This document shows, in pieces, positions 10,755-19,255 of a DNA stretch of 25,241 nucleotides (position 1 is its first letter; each line of letters opens with the position of its first letter). The stretch covers positions 1 through 25,241 of IMG/VR virus record IMGVR_UViG_3300007734_000509; one strand, 5' to 3'. Under the pieces are notes generated by a model. It saw nothing but the letters and a program-made list of their open reading frames with translations, had not been told where the DNA came from and searched no databases. The position numbers and the translations under genes were made by a program. This stretch comes from a virus.

Positions 10755-11047
10755 CAGCAGCTTGGCAAAAGAAAGCAGGTAAGAACCCTAAAGGCGGACT
10801 CAATGCTAAAGGTCGTGCCTCTTACAAAGCTGAAACAGGTGGCACTTTAAAACCACCAGTAAAGTCAGGGGATAATCCTAGACGTGCATCTTTCCTAGCT
10901 CGTATGGGTAACAATGCAGGACCAGAACGCAAACCTAATGGTGAACCTACAAGACTATTACTATCACTAAAGGCTTGGGGTGCATCATCTAAAGCAGATG
11001 CAAAGGCAAAAGCTAAAACAATATCAGCAAGGAATAAAAAGAAATGA
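10751..11047 (+). CDS. DUF6321-like basic protein
   Basis: The 98-residue product begins AAWQKKAGKNPKGGLNAKGR and continues with LKPPVKSGDNPRRASFLARMG and a C-terminal TRLLLSLKAWGASSKADA segment. I recognise this as the DUF6321 type, a conserved basic phage protein of unknown role usually found near the terminase genes. Gly, Lys and Arg are abundant, and a DNA contact is plausible. It overlaps both neighbours by four bases. Confidence 0.78.
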   Translation: MTAAWQKKAGKNPKGGLNAKGRASYKAETGGTLKPPVKSGDNPRRASFLARMGNNAGPERKPNGEPTRLLLSLKAWGASSKADAKAKAKTISARNKKK

Positions 11048-11499
11048 AATGTCCTATAGCCACACATGATATTAAAATTAATCTTAAACATCGTGATTGG
11101 GCATTTAAAAATGTGGGTTATGGTCCAGTAAATCCAGAAATAGAAGATAAAGTATTTTGGGCTAAACGTGCAGACGAATGGGCTACTACACCAGAGATTG
11201 CTAAACAATCACGTTGTGGTAACTGCTCTGCCTTTATCCAAACTCCAGAGATGATGAATTGTATTGTTCATGGTATTGCAGGTGATGAATCTGTTAATGA
11301 GTCTTATGCACCAGAAGTCATTGCTTCTGCTGAATTAGGCTATTGTGAACTATTCGATTTTAAGTGTGCTGCTGACAGAACTTGTTCTGCGTGGTTAGTA
11401 GGTGGTCCAATTAAAACGCCACTTACTTCAGCACAAAAGAAAATGCTTATGATGGCTAAATTTGAAAACGGTAACAAAGAAGATACATACGAAGAATAA
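11044..11499 (+). CDS. cysteine-patterned protein resembling a HiPIP-type Fe-S domain
   Basis: The 151-residue protein has seven cysteines, with CGNC (Cys58, Cys61), Cys73, GYC (Cys101), Cys108 and TCSAW (Cys114). The arrangement C-x2-C, then G-x-C-x12-C-x-A-W, resembles high-potential iron-sulfur proteins, which hold a 4Fe-4S cluster through four cysteines. Zinc binding is an alternative. It overlaps the DUF6321-like gene (ATGA) and precedes the large terminase, a slot where many podoviruses have a similar small protein. No signal peptide. Function in the phage is unknown. Confidence 0.6.
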   Translation: MKCPIATHDIKINLKHRDWAFKNVGYGPVNPEIEDKVFWAKRADEWATTPEIAKQSRCGNCSAFIQTPEMMNCIVHGIAGDESVNESYAPEVIASAELGYCELFDFKCAADRTCSAWLVGGPIKTPLTSAQKKMLMMAKFENGNKEDTYEE

Positions 11500-11519
11500 C
11501 AAGGAGGCGATGACCCTAT

Positions 11520-12788
11520 ATGGAGTCGCAAAAAACTTTAGATACTGGATACAGACCTCGTGTCCCACAAAAATTAATACATAACGCAGTTAAAGATCAT
11601 AGGTTTGTAGTAGTTGTAGCACACAGACGTATGGGTAAAACTGTTTCTGCTATTAATCAACTGATACATAGTGCTCTTACATGTACAAAAAAAGAACCTA
11701 GATACGCATATGTAGCTCCAACTTACAATCAATCTAAACGTATTGCATGGGATTATCTTGTAAACTATACAAGACCTCTTGGTGCTAAAGCAAACATTGC
11801 TGAACTTCGTGTAGATTTTATGGGTAGACGTATTAGTCTTTATGGTGCAGATAACCCTGACTCACTTCGTGGTATCTATTTAGATGGTGCAGTCATAGAC
11901 GAAGTAGGTAATATTAATCCATCTGTCTTTAGTGACATTATCCGACCTGCTTTGACAGACCGACTAGGTTTCTGCGTTGCTATGGGTACGCCTAAAGGCA
12001 ACAATCATTTTAGAGGGTTGCGAGATAGAGCCGCTGAAGGACAAGGATGGAAATTACTAGAGTTTAAATCTAGTGACACAAAGATTTTAAATGAACAAGA
12101 ATTATCTGCTGCTCGTAATGAAATGGGCGAAGATAAATTTATGCAGGAATTTGAATGTAATTTTAATTCTCCTGTAGAAGGTTCTTTTTATTCTAAAATT
12201 ATAAATGAAATAGAAGAAAAAGCACACATGACAGAAATACCTCGTGATGATTTGTGTCGTAGTTACACAGCATGGGATTTAGGTATGTCAGATTCTACTG
12301 CTATATGGGTAGCTCAACTTACAGGCAAAGAAATTAGACTAATTGATTATATGGAAAATCATGGTCAAGGATTAGATTACTATGTTTCATGGCTTAAAGA
12401 CAATGACTATGGACATTTTACACACATACTGCCACATGATGTAGAAGTTAGAGAATTAGGTACAGGCAAATCTCGTAAAGAAATATTAGAAGATGCAGGA
12501 CTTAACATTGTGACTGCTCCTCGCCTTAATGTAATGGATGGCATACAAGCAGTCAGAAGAATAATTCCTAGATGTTGGTTTGACCCAAAATCAAAACAAG
12601 GATTAGATGCACTAAGAAATTATCGTAGGCACTATGATGAAAAAAGAGCAGTTTTCCATGATAGACCTTTACATGATTGGTCATCGCATGCTGCTGATGC
12701 TTTTAGATACCTTGCTACAGGATTAGATGATAGTCCTGCCGAAGAATGGAATAAACCAATTAACGTAAATAATAAATGGATAGTTTAA
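11520..12788 (+). CDS. terL: terminase large subunit
   Basis: The 422-residue ATP-driven DNA packaging motor and nuclease is complete. The N-terminal ATPase shows Walker A AHRRMGKT (34-41), Walker B DGAVIDE (122-128) and the coupling motif GTPKG (156-160). The C-terminal RNase H-like nuclease shows three metal-binding acids: Asp253 in TAWDLGMSDS, Asp307 in LPHDVE and Asp393 in HAADAFRY. It works with TerS and docks on the portal, which is encoded next. The ribosome site AAGGAGG is 12 bases from the ATG, rather far; an out-of-frame ATG at 11510 opens only 24 codons. Confidence 0.95.
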   Translation: MESQKTLDTGYRPRVPQKLIHNAVKDHRFVVVVAHRRMGKTVSAINQLIHSALTCTKKEPRYAYVAPTYNQSKRIAWDYLVNYTRPLGAKANIAELRVDFMGRRISLYGADNPDSLRGIYLDGAVIDEVGNINPSVFSDIIRPALTDRLGFCVAMGTPKGNNHFRGLRDRAAEGQGWKLLEFKSSDTKILNEQELSAARNEMGEDKFMQEFECNFNSPVEGSFYSKIINEIEEKAHMTEIPRDDLCRSYTAWDLGMSDSTAIWVAQLTGKEIRLIDYMENHGQGLDYYVSWLKDNDYGHFTHILPHDVEVRELGTGKSRKEILEDAGLNIVTAPRLNVMDGIQAVRRIIPRCWFDPKSKQGLDALRNYRRHYDEKRAVFHDRPLHDWSSHAADAFRYLATGLDDSPAEEWNKPINVNNKWIV

Positions 12789-14884
12789 TGGATCAAAATA
12801 AATTAAAGTCGATTATTGAATCTGAAATAGACAATGCTTTAGGCTATGTTGAAACAGATACATCCGCAGAAAGACAAAAAGCATTAGAATATTATCTTCG
12901 TGAGCCTTATGGCAACGAAATAGAAGGTAAATCCCAAATTGTTACAGGTGAAGTAGCAGAAGTAGTAGATGGAGCATTACCACAACTTATTCGTGTGTTT
13001 ACATCTTCTGATAACGTAGTAGAGTTTCAACCTGTTAATGAAGGGGATGAACCATTTTCTAAACAAGCTACAGAATATTGTAATTGGGTATTTTATAAAG
13101 AAAATGATGGTTTTTTAATTCTACATAATTGGTTTAAAGACGCACTTTTACAAAAAACAGGCGTAATTAAAGCTTACTGGGATGACAAGAAAGACGTTAC
13201 TAAAGAAAAGTATGAGAATTTATCTGATGATGAGTTACTTATGCTTATGCAAGACGAAGAACTTGAGGTCGTAAGCCAAGAAACGATAGAAAATAGCATA
13301 GAAGTTATAGACCCAATGACAGGAATGCCAGCAGTAGACCCTATGACTAATATGCCTATGATGCAAAGTAATAGAACGCACAATGTTAAAGTTAAACGTA
13401 CTATTAACAAAGGTTCTGTTGTAATAGAAAACATACCACCAGAAGAATTCTTAATATCTAAACGTGCTAGAACTATACAAGACTCACCTTTTGTAGCTCA
13501 TCGTAGACAAATGACTCGTTCTGAGTTAATAGCTACAGGTTTTGATAGAAAAATTGTAGAAAATCTTTCAGCAGGCGATACAGTTGAGTTTAGTCCTGAA
13601 AGAATTGCTAGATATACTCGTGGTGAAGAGCCAAATACTATGGATTCACAAGACGAATCTATGGAAATTATTGAAGTTTATGAATGTTATATTAAAACTG
13701 ACTATAATAATGACGGTATTGCTGAATTAAGACGTGTTGTTTACGCTTCTAACGAAATATTAGAAGATATGGAGTGTGATTATGTTCCTTTTCACACTAT
13801 ATGCCCTATACCTATTCCACATAAATTTTACGGACAGTCTTTAGCAGACAGGGCTATAGATTTACAACTTATTAAGTCTACAGTCGTAAGACAAATGCTA
13901 GACAATATGTATCTTACTAACAACTATCGTGTGGGTGCAGTAGAAGGTCAAGTCAACCTTGATGATTTACTTACATCTACAGCAGGTGGTGTAGTTCGTA
14001 TTAAGAACCCTAATGCAATTGTTCCTATTACTGTGCAATCTAATATATCACAATCTTTTCCAATGCTTGAATATTTAGATGGTATACAAGCTAGACGTAC
14101 AGGCGTATCAGATTCACAAAATGGTATAGATCCTAATATATTACAAAACGTAACTGCTGCTGCTGTATCAGCAATGTCACAAGCAAGTGCAGGAAAGCTT
14201 GAACTTATAGCTCGTATCTTTGCAGAAACAGGTGTTAAGAGCCTTTTCAAAGGTATCTTACAGTTACTATGTAAGTATCAAGATAAACAACGTGTCATTC
14301 GTTTAAATGGCAAATTTATACCATTTAATCCTCGTGAATGGAACGATCAATACAATGTTTCTATTAACGTAGGTTTAGGTACAGGCACTCGTCAAGAGCA
14401 ACTTGCTACTATGCAAATGATTTTAAGTAAACAAGAAGAAATTATTCAAGGTTATGGTTTGTCTAATCCACTTGTATCTATCAAACAATATAGAGACACA
14501 TTAGCTAAATTTATTAATATGGCAGGCTTTAAAGATGCTACTGCATTTATGAATGAAATTACTCCAGAACAAAATGCACAGTTATCACAACCTACCCCTA
14601 AACAACCTGATTCTAATGTAGAAGCTACACAAATCTTGGCTCAAGTAGAACGTGAAAAAGCTGACCTCAGGTCTAGAACAGAAATGGCTAAACTAGAGTT
14701 AGAACGTGAACAAATGCAATTAGACAATGCTCGCAAACAATTAGAGTTACAGATGCAAGAAATGAAGATGCAAGCAGAAGCACAAAACAATGCAGAGAAA
14801 ACTCGTGGCGACCAAACTAAAACAATTATAGATGCGTTATCTAAAATAAATGACATACAAAAAGGTGATATGAATGTCGGATAA
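12788..14884 (+). CDS. portal (head-tail connector) protein
   Basis: This protein of about 698 residues follows terL at a TAATG overlap. Its length, the N-terminal region (LKSIIESEIDNALGYVETDTSAERQ, split here for readability), the SQIVTGEVAEVVDGALPQL stretch and the ...DSQNGIDPNIL...TAAAVSAMSQASAGK block fit P22-like/podoviral portals, which form the dodecameric ring for DNA entry and exit. The last 100 residues are a Glu/Gln/Lys-rich coiled coil, as in P22-type barrels. An in-frame ATG at 12776 would add four residues. Start choice is uncertain by those four codons. Confidence 0.9.
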   Translation: MDQNKLKSIIESEIDNALGYVETDTSAERQKALEYYLREPYGNEIEGKSQIVTGEVAEVVDGALPQLIRVFTSSDNVVEFQPVNEGDEPFSKQATEYCNWVFYKENDGFLILHNWFKDALLQKTGVIKAYWDDKKDVTKEKYENLSDDELLMLMQDEELEVVSQETIENSIEVIDPMTGMPAVDPMTNMPMMQSNRTHNVKVKRTINKGSVVIENIPPEEFLISKRARTIQDSPFVAHRRQMTRSELIATGFDRKIVENLSAGDTVEFSPERIARYTRGEEPNTMDSQDESMEIIEVYECYIKTDYNNDGIAELRRVVYASNEILEDMECDYVPFHTICPIPIPHKFYGQSLADRAIDLQLIKSTVVRQMLDNMYLTNNYRVGAVEGQVNLDDLLTSTAGGVVRIKNPNAIVPITVQSNISQSFPMLEYLDGIQARRTGVSDSQNGIDPNILQNVTAAAVSAMSQASAGKLELIARIFAETGVKSLFKGILQLLCKYQDKQRVIRLNGKFIPFNPREWNDQYNVSINVGLGTGTRQEQLATMQMILSKQEEIIQGYGLSNPLVSIKQYRDTLAKFINMAGFKDATAFMNEITPEQNAQLSQPTPKQPDSNVEATQILAQVEREKADLRSRTEMAKLELEREQMQLDNARKQLELQMQEMKMQAEAQNNAEKTRGDQTKTIIDALSKINDIQKGDMNVG

Positions 14885-15107
14885 AACACAAGCAATTGCT
14901 AATGTTTTAAGTGACCAACACTTTCAAGAAGTTATTAAAGAAATAACAGATAACCATTTACAAACTATTATCAACTCTAACCAAACAGAATATGAAGTTA
15001 GAGAACAAGCCTACCAACGTATCGCTTGTATAAACGAACTCATCAATACTCTTGAAGGCATTGCTAAAACTAGCGATATTAAGAGTAAAAGATGGAACAT
15101 ATTTTAG
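14874..15107 (+). CDS. hypothetical protein between portal and scaffold, 77 aa
   Basis: The ATG overlaps the portal end by 11 bases, with AAAGGTGAT as ribosome site. The product is a helical soluble protein (TQAIANVLSDQHFQEVIKEI..., VREQAYQRIACINELINTLEG). Similar small helical genes lie between portal and scaffold in podoviruses of this type. Function unknown. Confidence 0.68.
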   Translation: MSDKTQAIANVLSDQHFQEVIKEITDNHLQTIINSNQTEYEVREQAYQRIACINELINTLEGIAKTSDIKSKRWNIF

Positions 15108-15156
15108 ACAATTCTAAAATGGGCAACCACCCCTAGTGGAAACATAGGAAATAAAA

Positions 15157-16143
15157 ATGAGTGAAACAACCATGACTCCAGAAGATGGAAGTGGCACGCT
15201 TACAGTAGGACAAGCAGCCAATGCGTTTGAAGGTTTAATGAACACACCAGCGAACTCGCAAGAGGAATCAGAAGGTGCTGCACAAGAACCAGTAGAAGCA
15301 GAAGCTCCTGAAGCAGAGCCACAAGAAGAAGTAGAAGAAGGTGAAGCTGAAGAACAAGAAGAAACTGAAACTGAAGAAGAGGAACAACCACGCTACAGGG
15401 TAAAAGCTGCTGGCGAAGAAAAGGAAGTTACCCTTGATGAATTAGTTAAAGGTTATCAACTTGGTGCTGACTACACTAAAAAGACGACTGAAGTTGCTGA
15501 ACAACGCAAGGCTAATGAAGCTGAACGTGCAGCAATAGAAGAAGCCAAGTATGCGAGAGATACGTATGCTCAACGTCTGCAAGCTATAGAGGAATTTATA
15601 ACTTCACAGACGCCACAGGAAGATTTATCTTACCTAAAGGAAAACGACCCTATCGGATATGCTGTCAAAGTGGCTGAACTTTCTGAAAAGAAAGAACAAC
15701 TCCAAGCTATAAGAGCAGAGCAATACAGAATTGCACAATTGCAACAATCTGAACAAGCTCAAGCCATGCAACAAAGAGTTGCTCAAGAAGCACAAAAATT
15801 GACTACTATCCTCCCAGAGTTTTCAGACCCTGTCAAAGGCGAAACAGTCCGCAAGGAAATTCGTAACTATGGCAAAACGCTTGGTTTCACAGATGAGGAA
15901 TTATCCAACGTCTATGACTCTAGGCACGTTGTTACTTTACACAAGGCTATGATGTATGACAAATTACAGAAGTCAAAGCCAGCAGTTATCAAAAAAGTCA
16001 ATGAAGCACCTAAAATGCTGAAGGCTGGTTCTGCTAATACAAAAACAAGTAATAACGAAACAATCAAGAAACAATCACAACAGTTGCGTAACTCTGGCAA
16101 AGTCAGAGATGCTGCAGCTTTATTTGAACAATTATTAGAATAA
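15157..16143 (+). CDS. capsid scaffolding protein
   Basis: The 328-residue protein has a scaffold-like build: an N-terminal stretch very rich in Glu (about residues 35-78), a short domain YRVKAAGEEKEVTLDELVKG, long predicted coiled-coil helices (ERAAIEEAKYARDTYAQRL; LQQSEQAQAMQQRVAQEAQ) and a basic C-terminal tail, which in this class contacts the coat protein. It directly precedes the major capsid gene and starts behind AGGAAATAAAA. No protease is visible, so the scaffold is probably released intact as in P22. Confidence 0.85.
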   Translation: MSETTMTPEDGSGTLTVGQAANAFEGLMNTPANSQEESEGAAQEPVEAEAPEAEPQEEVEEGEAEEQEETETEEEEQPRYRVKAAGEEKEVTLDELVKGYQLGADYTKKTTEVAEQRKANEAERAAIEEAKYARDTYAQRLQAIEEFITSQTPQEDLSYLKENDPIGYAVKVAELSEKKEQLQAIRAEQYRIAQLQQSEQAQAMQQRVAQEAQKLTTILPEFSDPVKGETVRKEIRNYGKTLGFTDEELSNVYDSRHVVTLHKAMMYDKLQKSKPAVIKKVNEAPKMLKAGSANTKTSNNETIKKQSQQLRNSGKVRDAAALFEQLLE

Positions 16144-16152
16144 GGAAAAATC

Positions 16153-17103
16153 ATGGCAACGTATCAAACCTATACCTCTATTGGTAATAGAGAAGATTTG
16201 TCAGATGTTATTTATAACATTTCGCCAACAGAAACTCCATTTATGAGTTCTGTAGGCAAGACAAAAGCAACAGCAACGTATCACGAATGGCAAACTGATT
16301 CACTTGCAGCAGCAGCAGTTAATGCTGTCGTTGAAGGTGCAGCAGCTTCTGACATTACAGTAACTCCAACAACACGAGTAGGTAACAGAACTCAAATTTC
16401 TGAAAAGACAATTAAGATTTCTGGCACTATGGAAGCAATCAACAAAGCTGGTCGTAAATCTGAAAAGGCTTACCAATTAGCTAAAGTTTCTTCTGAACTT
16501 AAACGTGATATGGAAAAAGCACTTTTAAACAACACAGTTTCAACAGCAGGTAATGCTACTACAGCTCGTGCACTTGGTGGTCTACAAACATGGTTATCAT
16601 CTAACTACGTTGGTGGCACTAACGGTACTGCTGGTTCATTAGGCACTACAGCTCGTGTATCTGGAACAGACGCAGCATTTACAGAAGCAATGATTAAATC
16701 AGCTGTAAAATCTGCATATACTAATGGTGGTACTCCAACCATTCTTATGACAACTCCAACACAAAAGGTAAATATTTCAGCATTTACTGGTGTTGCAGCT
16801 CAACGCTACATGGCTCCAAGCAACAAACCTACAACAATCATTGGTGCAGCTGACGTTTATTTGTCAGACTTTGGTACATTATCTGTTGTTCCTAACAGAT
16901 TTATGACTGCTGATGCTGGTGATAGTGGTGAAGTAGCATTTGTTCTTGACCCAGAGTACGCAGCAGTTGCATATTTACGCCCATTCCAAACAAATGAATT
17001 GGCTAAATCTGGTGACGCAGATGTAACTCAACTTTTAGTAGAATACACATTAGAAGTTAAGAACCAAGCTGCTCACGCAATTATTGCTGACTTAGCAGAG
17101 TAG
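16153..17103 (+). CDS. major capsid protein (DUF5309/SU10 type)
   Basis: The 316-residue protein starts MATYQTYTSIGNREDLSDVI and continues with NISPTETPFMSSVGKTKATA and HEWQTDSLA, the pattern of the DUF5309 (SU10-like, HK97-fold) capsid family. Later ELKRDMEKALLNN and the beta-rich IIGAADVYLSDFGTLSVVPN section fit the A- and P-domains. The last third carries FVLDPEYAAVAYLRPFQ. AAGGAAAAATC precedes the ATG. A strong terminator after the stop probably lifts the level of this transcript relative to the genes beyond. Confidence 0.92.
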   Translation: MATYQTYTSIGNREDLSDVIYNISPTETPFMSSVGKTKATATYHEWQTDSLAAAAVNAVVEGAAASDITVTPTTRVGNRTQISEKTIKISGTMEAINKAGRKSEKAYQLAKVSSELKRDMEKALLNNTVSTAGNATTARALGGLQTWLSSNYVGGTNGTAGSLGTTARVSGTDAAFTEAMIKSAVKSAYTNGGTPTILMTTPTQKVNISAFTGVAAQRYMAPSNKPTTIIGAADVYLSDFGTLSVVPNRFMTADAGDSGEVAFVLDPEYAAVAYLRPFQTNELAKSGDADVTQLLVEYTLEVKNQAAHAIIADLAE

Positions 17104-17111
17104 TAAAAATT

Positions 17112-17179
17112 TAATGGAATTTTATCCATTATTGAGTGCAGAGGTTGTAGGTTATGCCTACACCTCTGTCATTCTTTTT
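17112..17179 (+). terminator. tandem hairpins and terminator after the capsid gene
   Basis: TAATGGA/TCCATTA (17112-17131) is a perfect 7-bp stem. A second, longer hairpin follows: CAGAGG-T-TGTAGG (17139-17151) pairs with CCTACACCTCTG (17157-17168) leaving one bulged T, with TTCTTTTT behind it. This looks like an intrinsic terminator. The rest of 17104-17248 contains no gene. Confidence 0.8.
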
Positions 17180-17248
17180 GTATTTACATTTTAATAAGTT
17201 TGTCTGTAAAAATTGTTTTCACTCAATTCACAGGCAAAAGGCAAATGA

Positions 17249-17557
17249 ATGAAACCTACAACATTTAGAACAAACATTGCTCACAATACTGATAGTGGTT
17301 TAGTAATTGAAACTAGACAAGACATCACAGATATTATTGAAGATAATCATAACCAAAGAAAATATACAGATAAACACACTCGTTGGGGTGATGATTTATT
17401 TGACAACAAGATAGCAAGTATTCCTATGACTGTCTTTGACGAATTAAACAAAAAAGGTATTATGCGTGGATTCCATGTCATAGACCAAAAAGGCTTTAAA
17501 CGATTTCTTAATGACCCAGATAACAAAGTGTTTAGAACACGAGAAGGCAACGTATAA
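17249..17557 (+). CDS. hypothetical protein after capsid, 102 aa
   Basis: Start at 17249 follows AAAGG by seven bases; an ATG four bases earlier is out of frame. The polar product (MKPTTFRTNIAHNTDSGLVI..., with FDELNKKGIMRGFHVIDQKG) has no recognised domain. Its position between the capsid gene and the adaptor gene suggests a head-completion or minor head protein. It overlaps the next start by one base (TAATG). Confidence 0.68.
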   Translation: MKPTTFRTNIAHNTDSGLVIETRQDITDIIEDNHNQRKYTDKHTRWGDDLFDNKIASIPMTVFDELNKKGIMRGFHVIDQKGFKRFLNDPDNKVFRTREGNV

Positions 17558-18168
17558 TGGCATTTACAACATACACAGAATTAAAAGCATCTGTAGCTGA
17601 TTACTTGGCTCGTAGTGACTTAACAACACAAATCCCTGACTTTATTACATTAGCAGAAAAAAGACTAAAAAGAGATTTGCGTATTAGACAAATGTTAAAG
17701 GTAGTAACTACAGCTATGACAGCAGGTGATTCTACAGTAGCATTGCCTAGTGACTTTTTATCTATGCGAGGCATATATTTAAGCACTAATCCTGTCAGAA
17801 CAATTGAGTATTTAAGTAACCCAAGTTTCTTTGCTAATGCTAGAACAACAGAATCAGGTGTGCCTACTAAATACACAGTATTAGCTTCAGAGTTTCAATT
17901 TGCACCTATTCCTGATAGTGCTTATACACTCTCTATGCTGTATTACGCAGCACCTACAGAATTAAGTTCATCAGTTTCATCTAATGTATTCTTGGCTACT
18001 TGCCCAGACCTTTTATTATATGGAGCATTAGGTGAAGCAGAACCTTATCTTATGAATGACGCAAGAATTCAAACTTGGGCTGCATTATACGATAGGGGTG
18101 TCAATTCATTAACATCATCAGACGATTCTAGTGAATATACTGGAAGTTTGTCAATTACAACAGCATAA
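17557..18168 (+). CDS. head-tail adaptor protein (gp4/gp6-like)
   Basis: The 203-residue protein shows the pattern of podoviral adaptor proteins that attach under the portal: MAFTTYTELKASVADYLARS, a helical FITLAEKRLKRDLRIRQM, then VALPSDFLSMRGIYL, a beta middle with FAPIPDSAYTLSMLYYAAPT and a C-terminal helix LLLYGALGEAEPYLMND. These are features of the SU10/P22 gp4-like adaptor group. The start is coupled to the upstream gene by TAATG. Confidence 0.82.
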   Translation: MAFTTYTELKASVADYLARSDLTTQIPDFITLAEKRLKRDLRIRQMLKVVTTAMTAGDSTVALPSDFLSMRGIYLSTNPVRTIEYLSNPSFFANARTTESGVPTKYTVLASEFQFAPIPDSAYTLSMLYYAAPTELSSSVSSNVFLATCPDLLLYGALGEAEPYLMNDARIQTWAALYDRGVNSLTSSDDSSEYTGSLSITTA

Positions 18169-18177
18169 GGAAAAATC

Positions 18178-18564
18178 ATGGCAGAAATGAGTAACCACCT
18201 TGAGAATGCGTTAATCAACGCAACTCTACGCAACACATCATACACATCACCCGCTACAGTATATGTAGCATTATTTACAACAGACCCAACAGACGCAGGT
18301 TCAGGCACAGAAGTATCAGGTGGTTCTTACGCTAGAACATCCGTTACCTTTGCTGCACCTTCTAACGGAGCTTCTGCAAGTAATGCTGACTGCACATTCC
18401 CAACTTGCACATCTACATGGGGAACAGTTACTCATATAGGTCTTTATGACGCATCTACATCAGGAAACCTTTTATATCACACACCTTTAGATACATCTAA
18501 AACAATTGAAACTGGTGATATATTTAAGATAGCTTCAGGTAGCTTGACGGTCACTCTCTCATAG
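18178..18564 (+). CDS. small beta-rich tail protein (Gp80-like)
   Basis: The 128-residue protein contains NATLRNTSYTSPATVYVALF, GGSYARTSVTF and GTVTHIGLYDASTSGNLLYH, which I recognise as the common phage tail/fibre-associated beta protein group (Gp80-like). It starts behind TAAGGAAAAATC, the same initiation sequence as the capsid gene. The last bases of the gene contain the promoter of the following HNH gene. A role as a structural or decoration protein is likely. Confidence 0.75.
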   Translation: MAEMSNHLENALINATLRNTSYTSPATVYVALFTTDPTDAGSGTEVSGGSYARTSVTFAAPSNGASASNADCTFPTCTSTWGTVTHIGLYDASTSGNLLYHTPLDTSKTIETGDIFKIASGSLTVTLS

Positions 18565-18572
18565 TGTATAAT
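18544..18572 (+). promoter_or_regulatory. strong promoter for the HNH endonuclease gene
   Basis: TTGACG (18544-18549), exactly 17 bases, then TATAAT (18567-18572): five of six and six of six consensus bases. It overlaps the end of the upstream tail gene and lies 32 bases before the ATG at 18605, so the endonuclease can be expressed independently of late control. Confidence 0.8.
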
Positions 18573-18604
18573 ACTAACGGAAACTTTAATATGAGGAGTT
18601 CGTT

Positions 18605-19249
18605 ATGTATCAAGGTAAAAGGCATCACAATTGCAAATTATCTTATGAAAATGAATTAAAGGTTATAGATAAATATAAAGAAGGTTTAAGTTTAGAAGCT
18701 GTAGGTAAATTGTTTAATGTTAATTTTGTAACCATTAGGAATATTCTTAAAGGTAATAAAATAGAACGTAGAAAACAAGGCAATAAACATAAACTATTTG
18801 ACGAAGAATTTACTAAAACAGTTATTGATTTATATAATAGTGGGGTCAGTCAAGAAAAGATAGCAACACAATTTCATACATCACAAACAAAAATATCAAG
18901 ACTATTACAGTTTAATGGTATTAATTGTGGCATAAAAAAAGGTGAAAACCATCATTCTTGGAAAGGTGGTAAGCATATTCAGAATGGATATGTATTTGTA
19001 TCAATTACTAAAGACTCGCCTTATTCATTTATGGCAATAGGCAACGGGTATATATTAGAGCATAGGTTAGTAATGGCACAGCATTTACAAAGACCTTTAT
19101 TCAAAACAGAAACAGTACATCATATTAATGGGAACAAAGAAGATAATAGTATTGAAAATTTACAATTAAGGCAGGGTAAACATGGAAAAAACCAAGTATT
19201 TATTTGTTGCGAATGTGGCTCAAAAAATATTAAACCATGCGAACTGTAA
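18605..19249 (+). CDS. free-standing HNH homing endonuclease
   Basis: The 214-residue protein has two helix-turn-helix units (LEAVGKLFNVNFVTIRNILK near 30-49; VSQEKIATQFHTSQTKISRLL near 81-101) for target recognition, and an HNH catalytic part EHRLVMAQHLQRP...VHHINGNKEDNSIENLQL (about 152-188, His172-His173, Asn175, Asn181). A final CCECGSKN segment may hold a metal. Such genes spread by cutting related genomes that lack them. It has its own consensus promoter and AGGAG ribosome site and sits between two tail genes. The following gene lacks a clear ribosome site, as expected if an insertion broke an older junction. Confidence 0.88.
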   Translation: MYQGKRHHNCKLSYENELKVIDKYKEGLSLEAVGKLFNVNFVTIRNILKGNKIERRKQGNKHKLFDEEFTKTVIDLYNSGVSQEKIATQFHTSQTKISRLLQFNGINCGIKKGENHHSWKGGKHIQNGYVFVSITKDSPYSFMAIGNGYILEHRLVMAQHLQRPLFKTETVHHINGNKEDNSIENLQLRQGKHGKNQVFICCECGSKNIKPCEL

Positions 19250-19255
19250 TAGTAT

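Noticed and set aside
10822-11208. 128-codon minus-strand frame across the DUF6321-like gene
   Set aside because: Antisense to two well-supported, overlapping late genes; sequence is compositionally driven and lacks translation signals.
11510-11584. ATG at 11510 just after AAGGAGG, a better-placed start than that of terL
   Set aside because: It opens only 24 codons out of frame with the clear terminase sequence, and AAGGAGG is only two bases away, too close for an efficient start; no similarity seen.
15092-15136. 14-codon frame with start inside the end of the gene at 14874-15107
   Set aside because: Too short to support, overlaps the preceding gene and has no convincing ribosome site, although its end lies in the otherwise empty gap before the scaffold gene.
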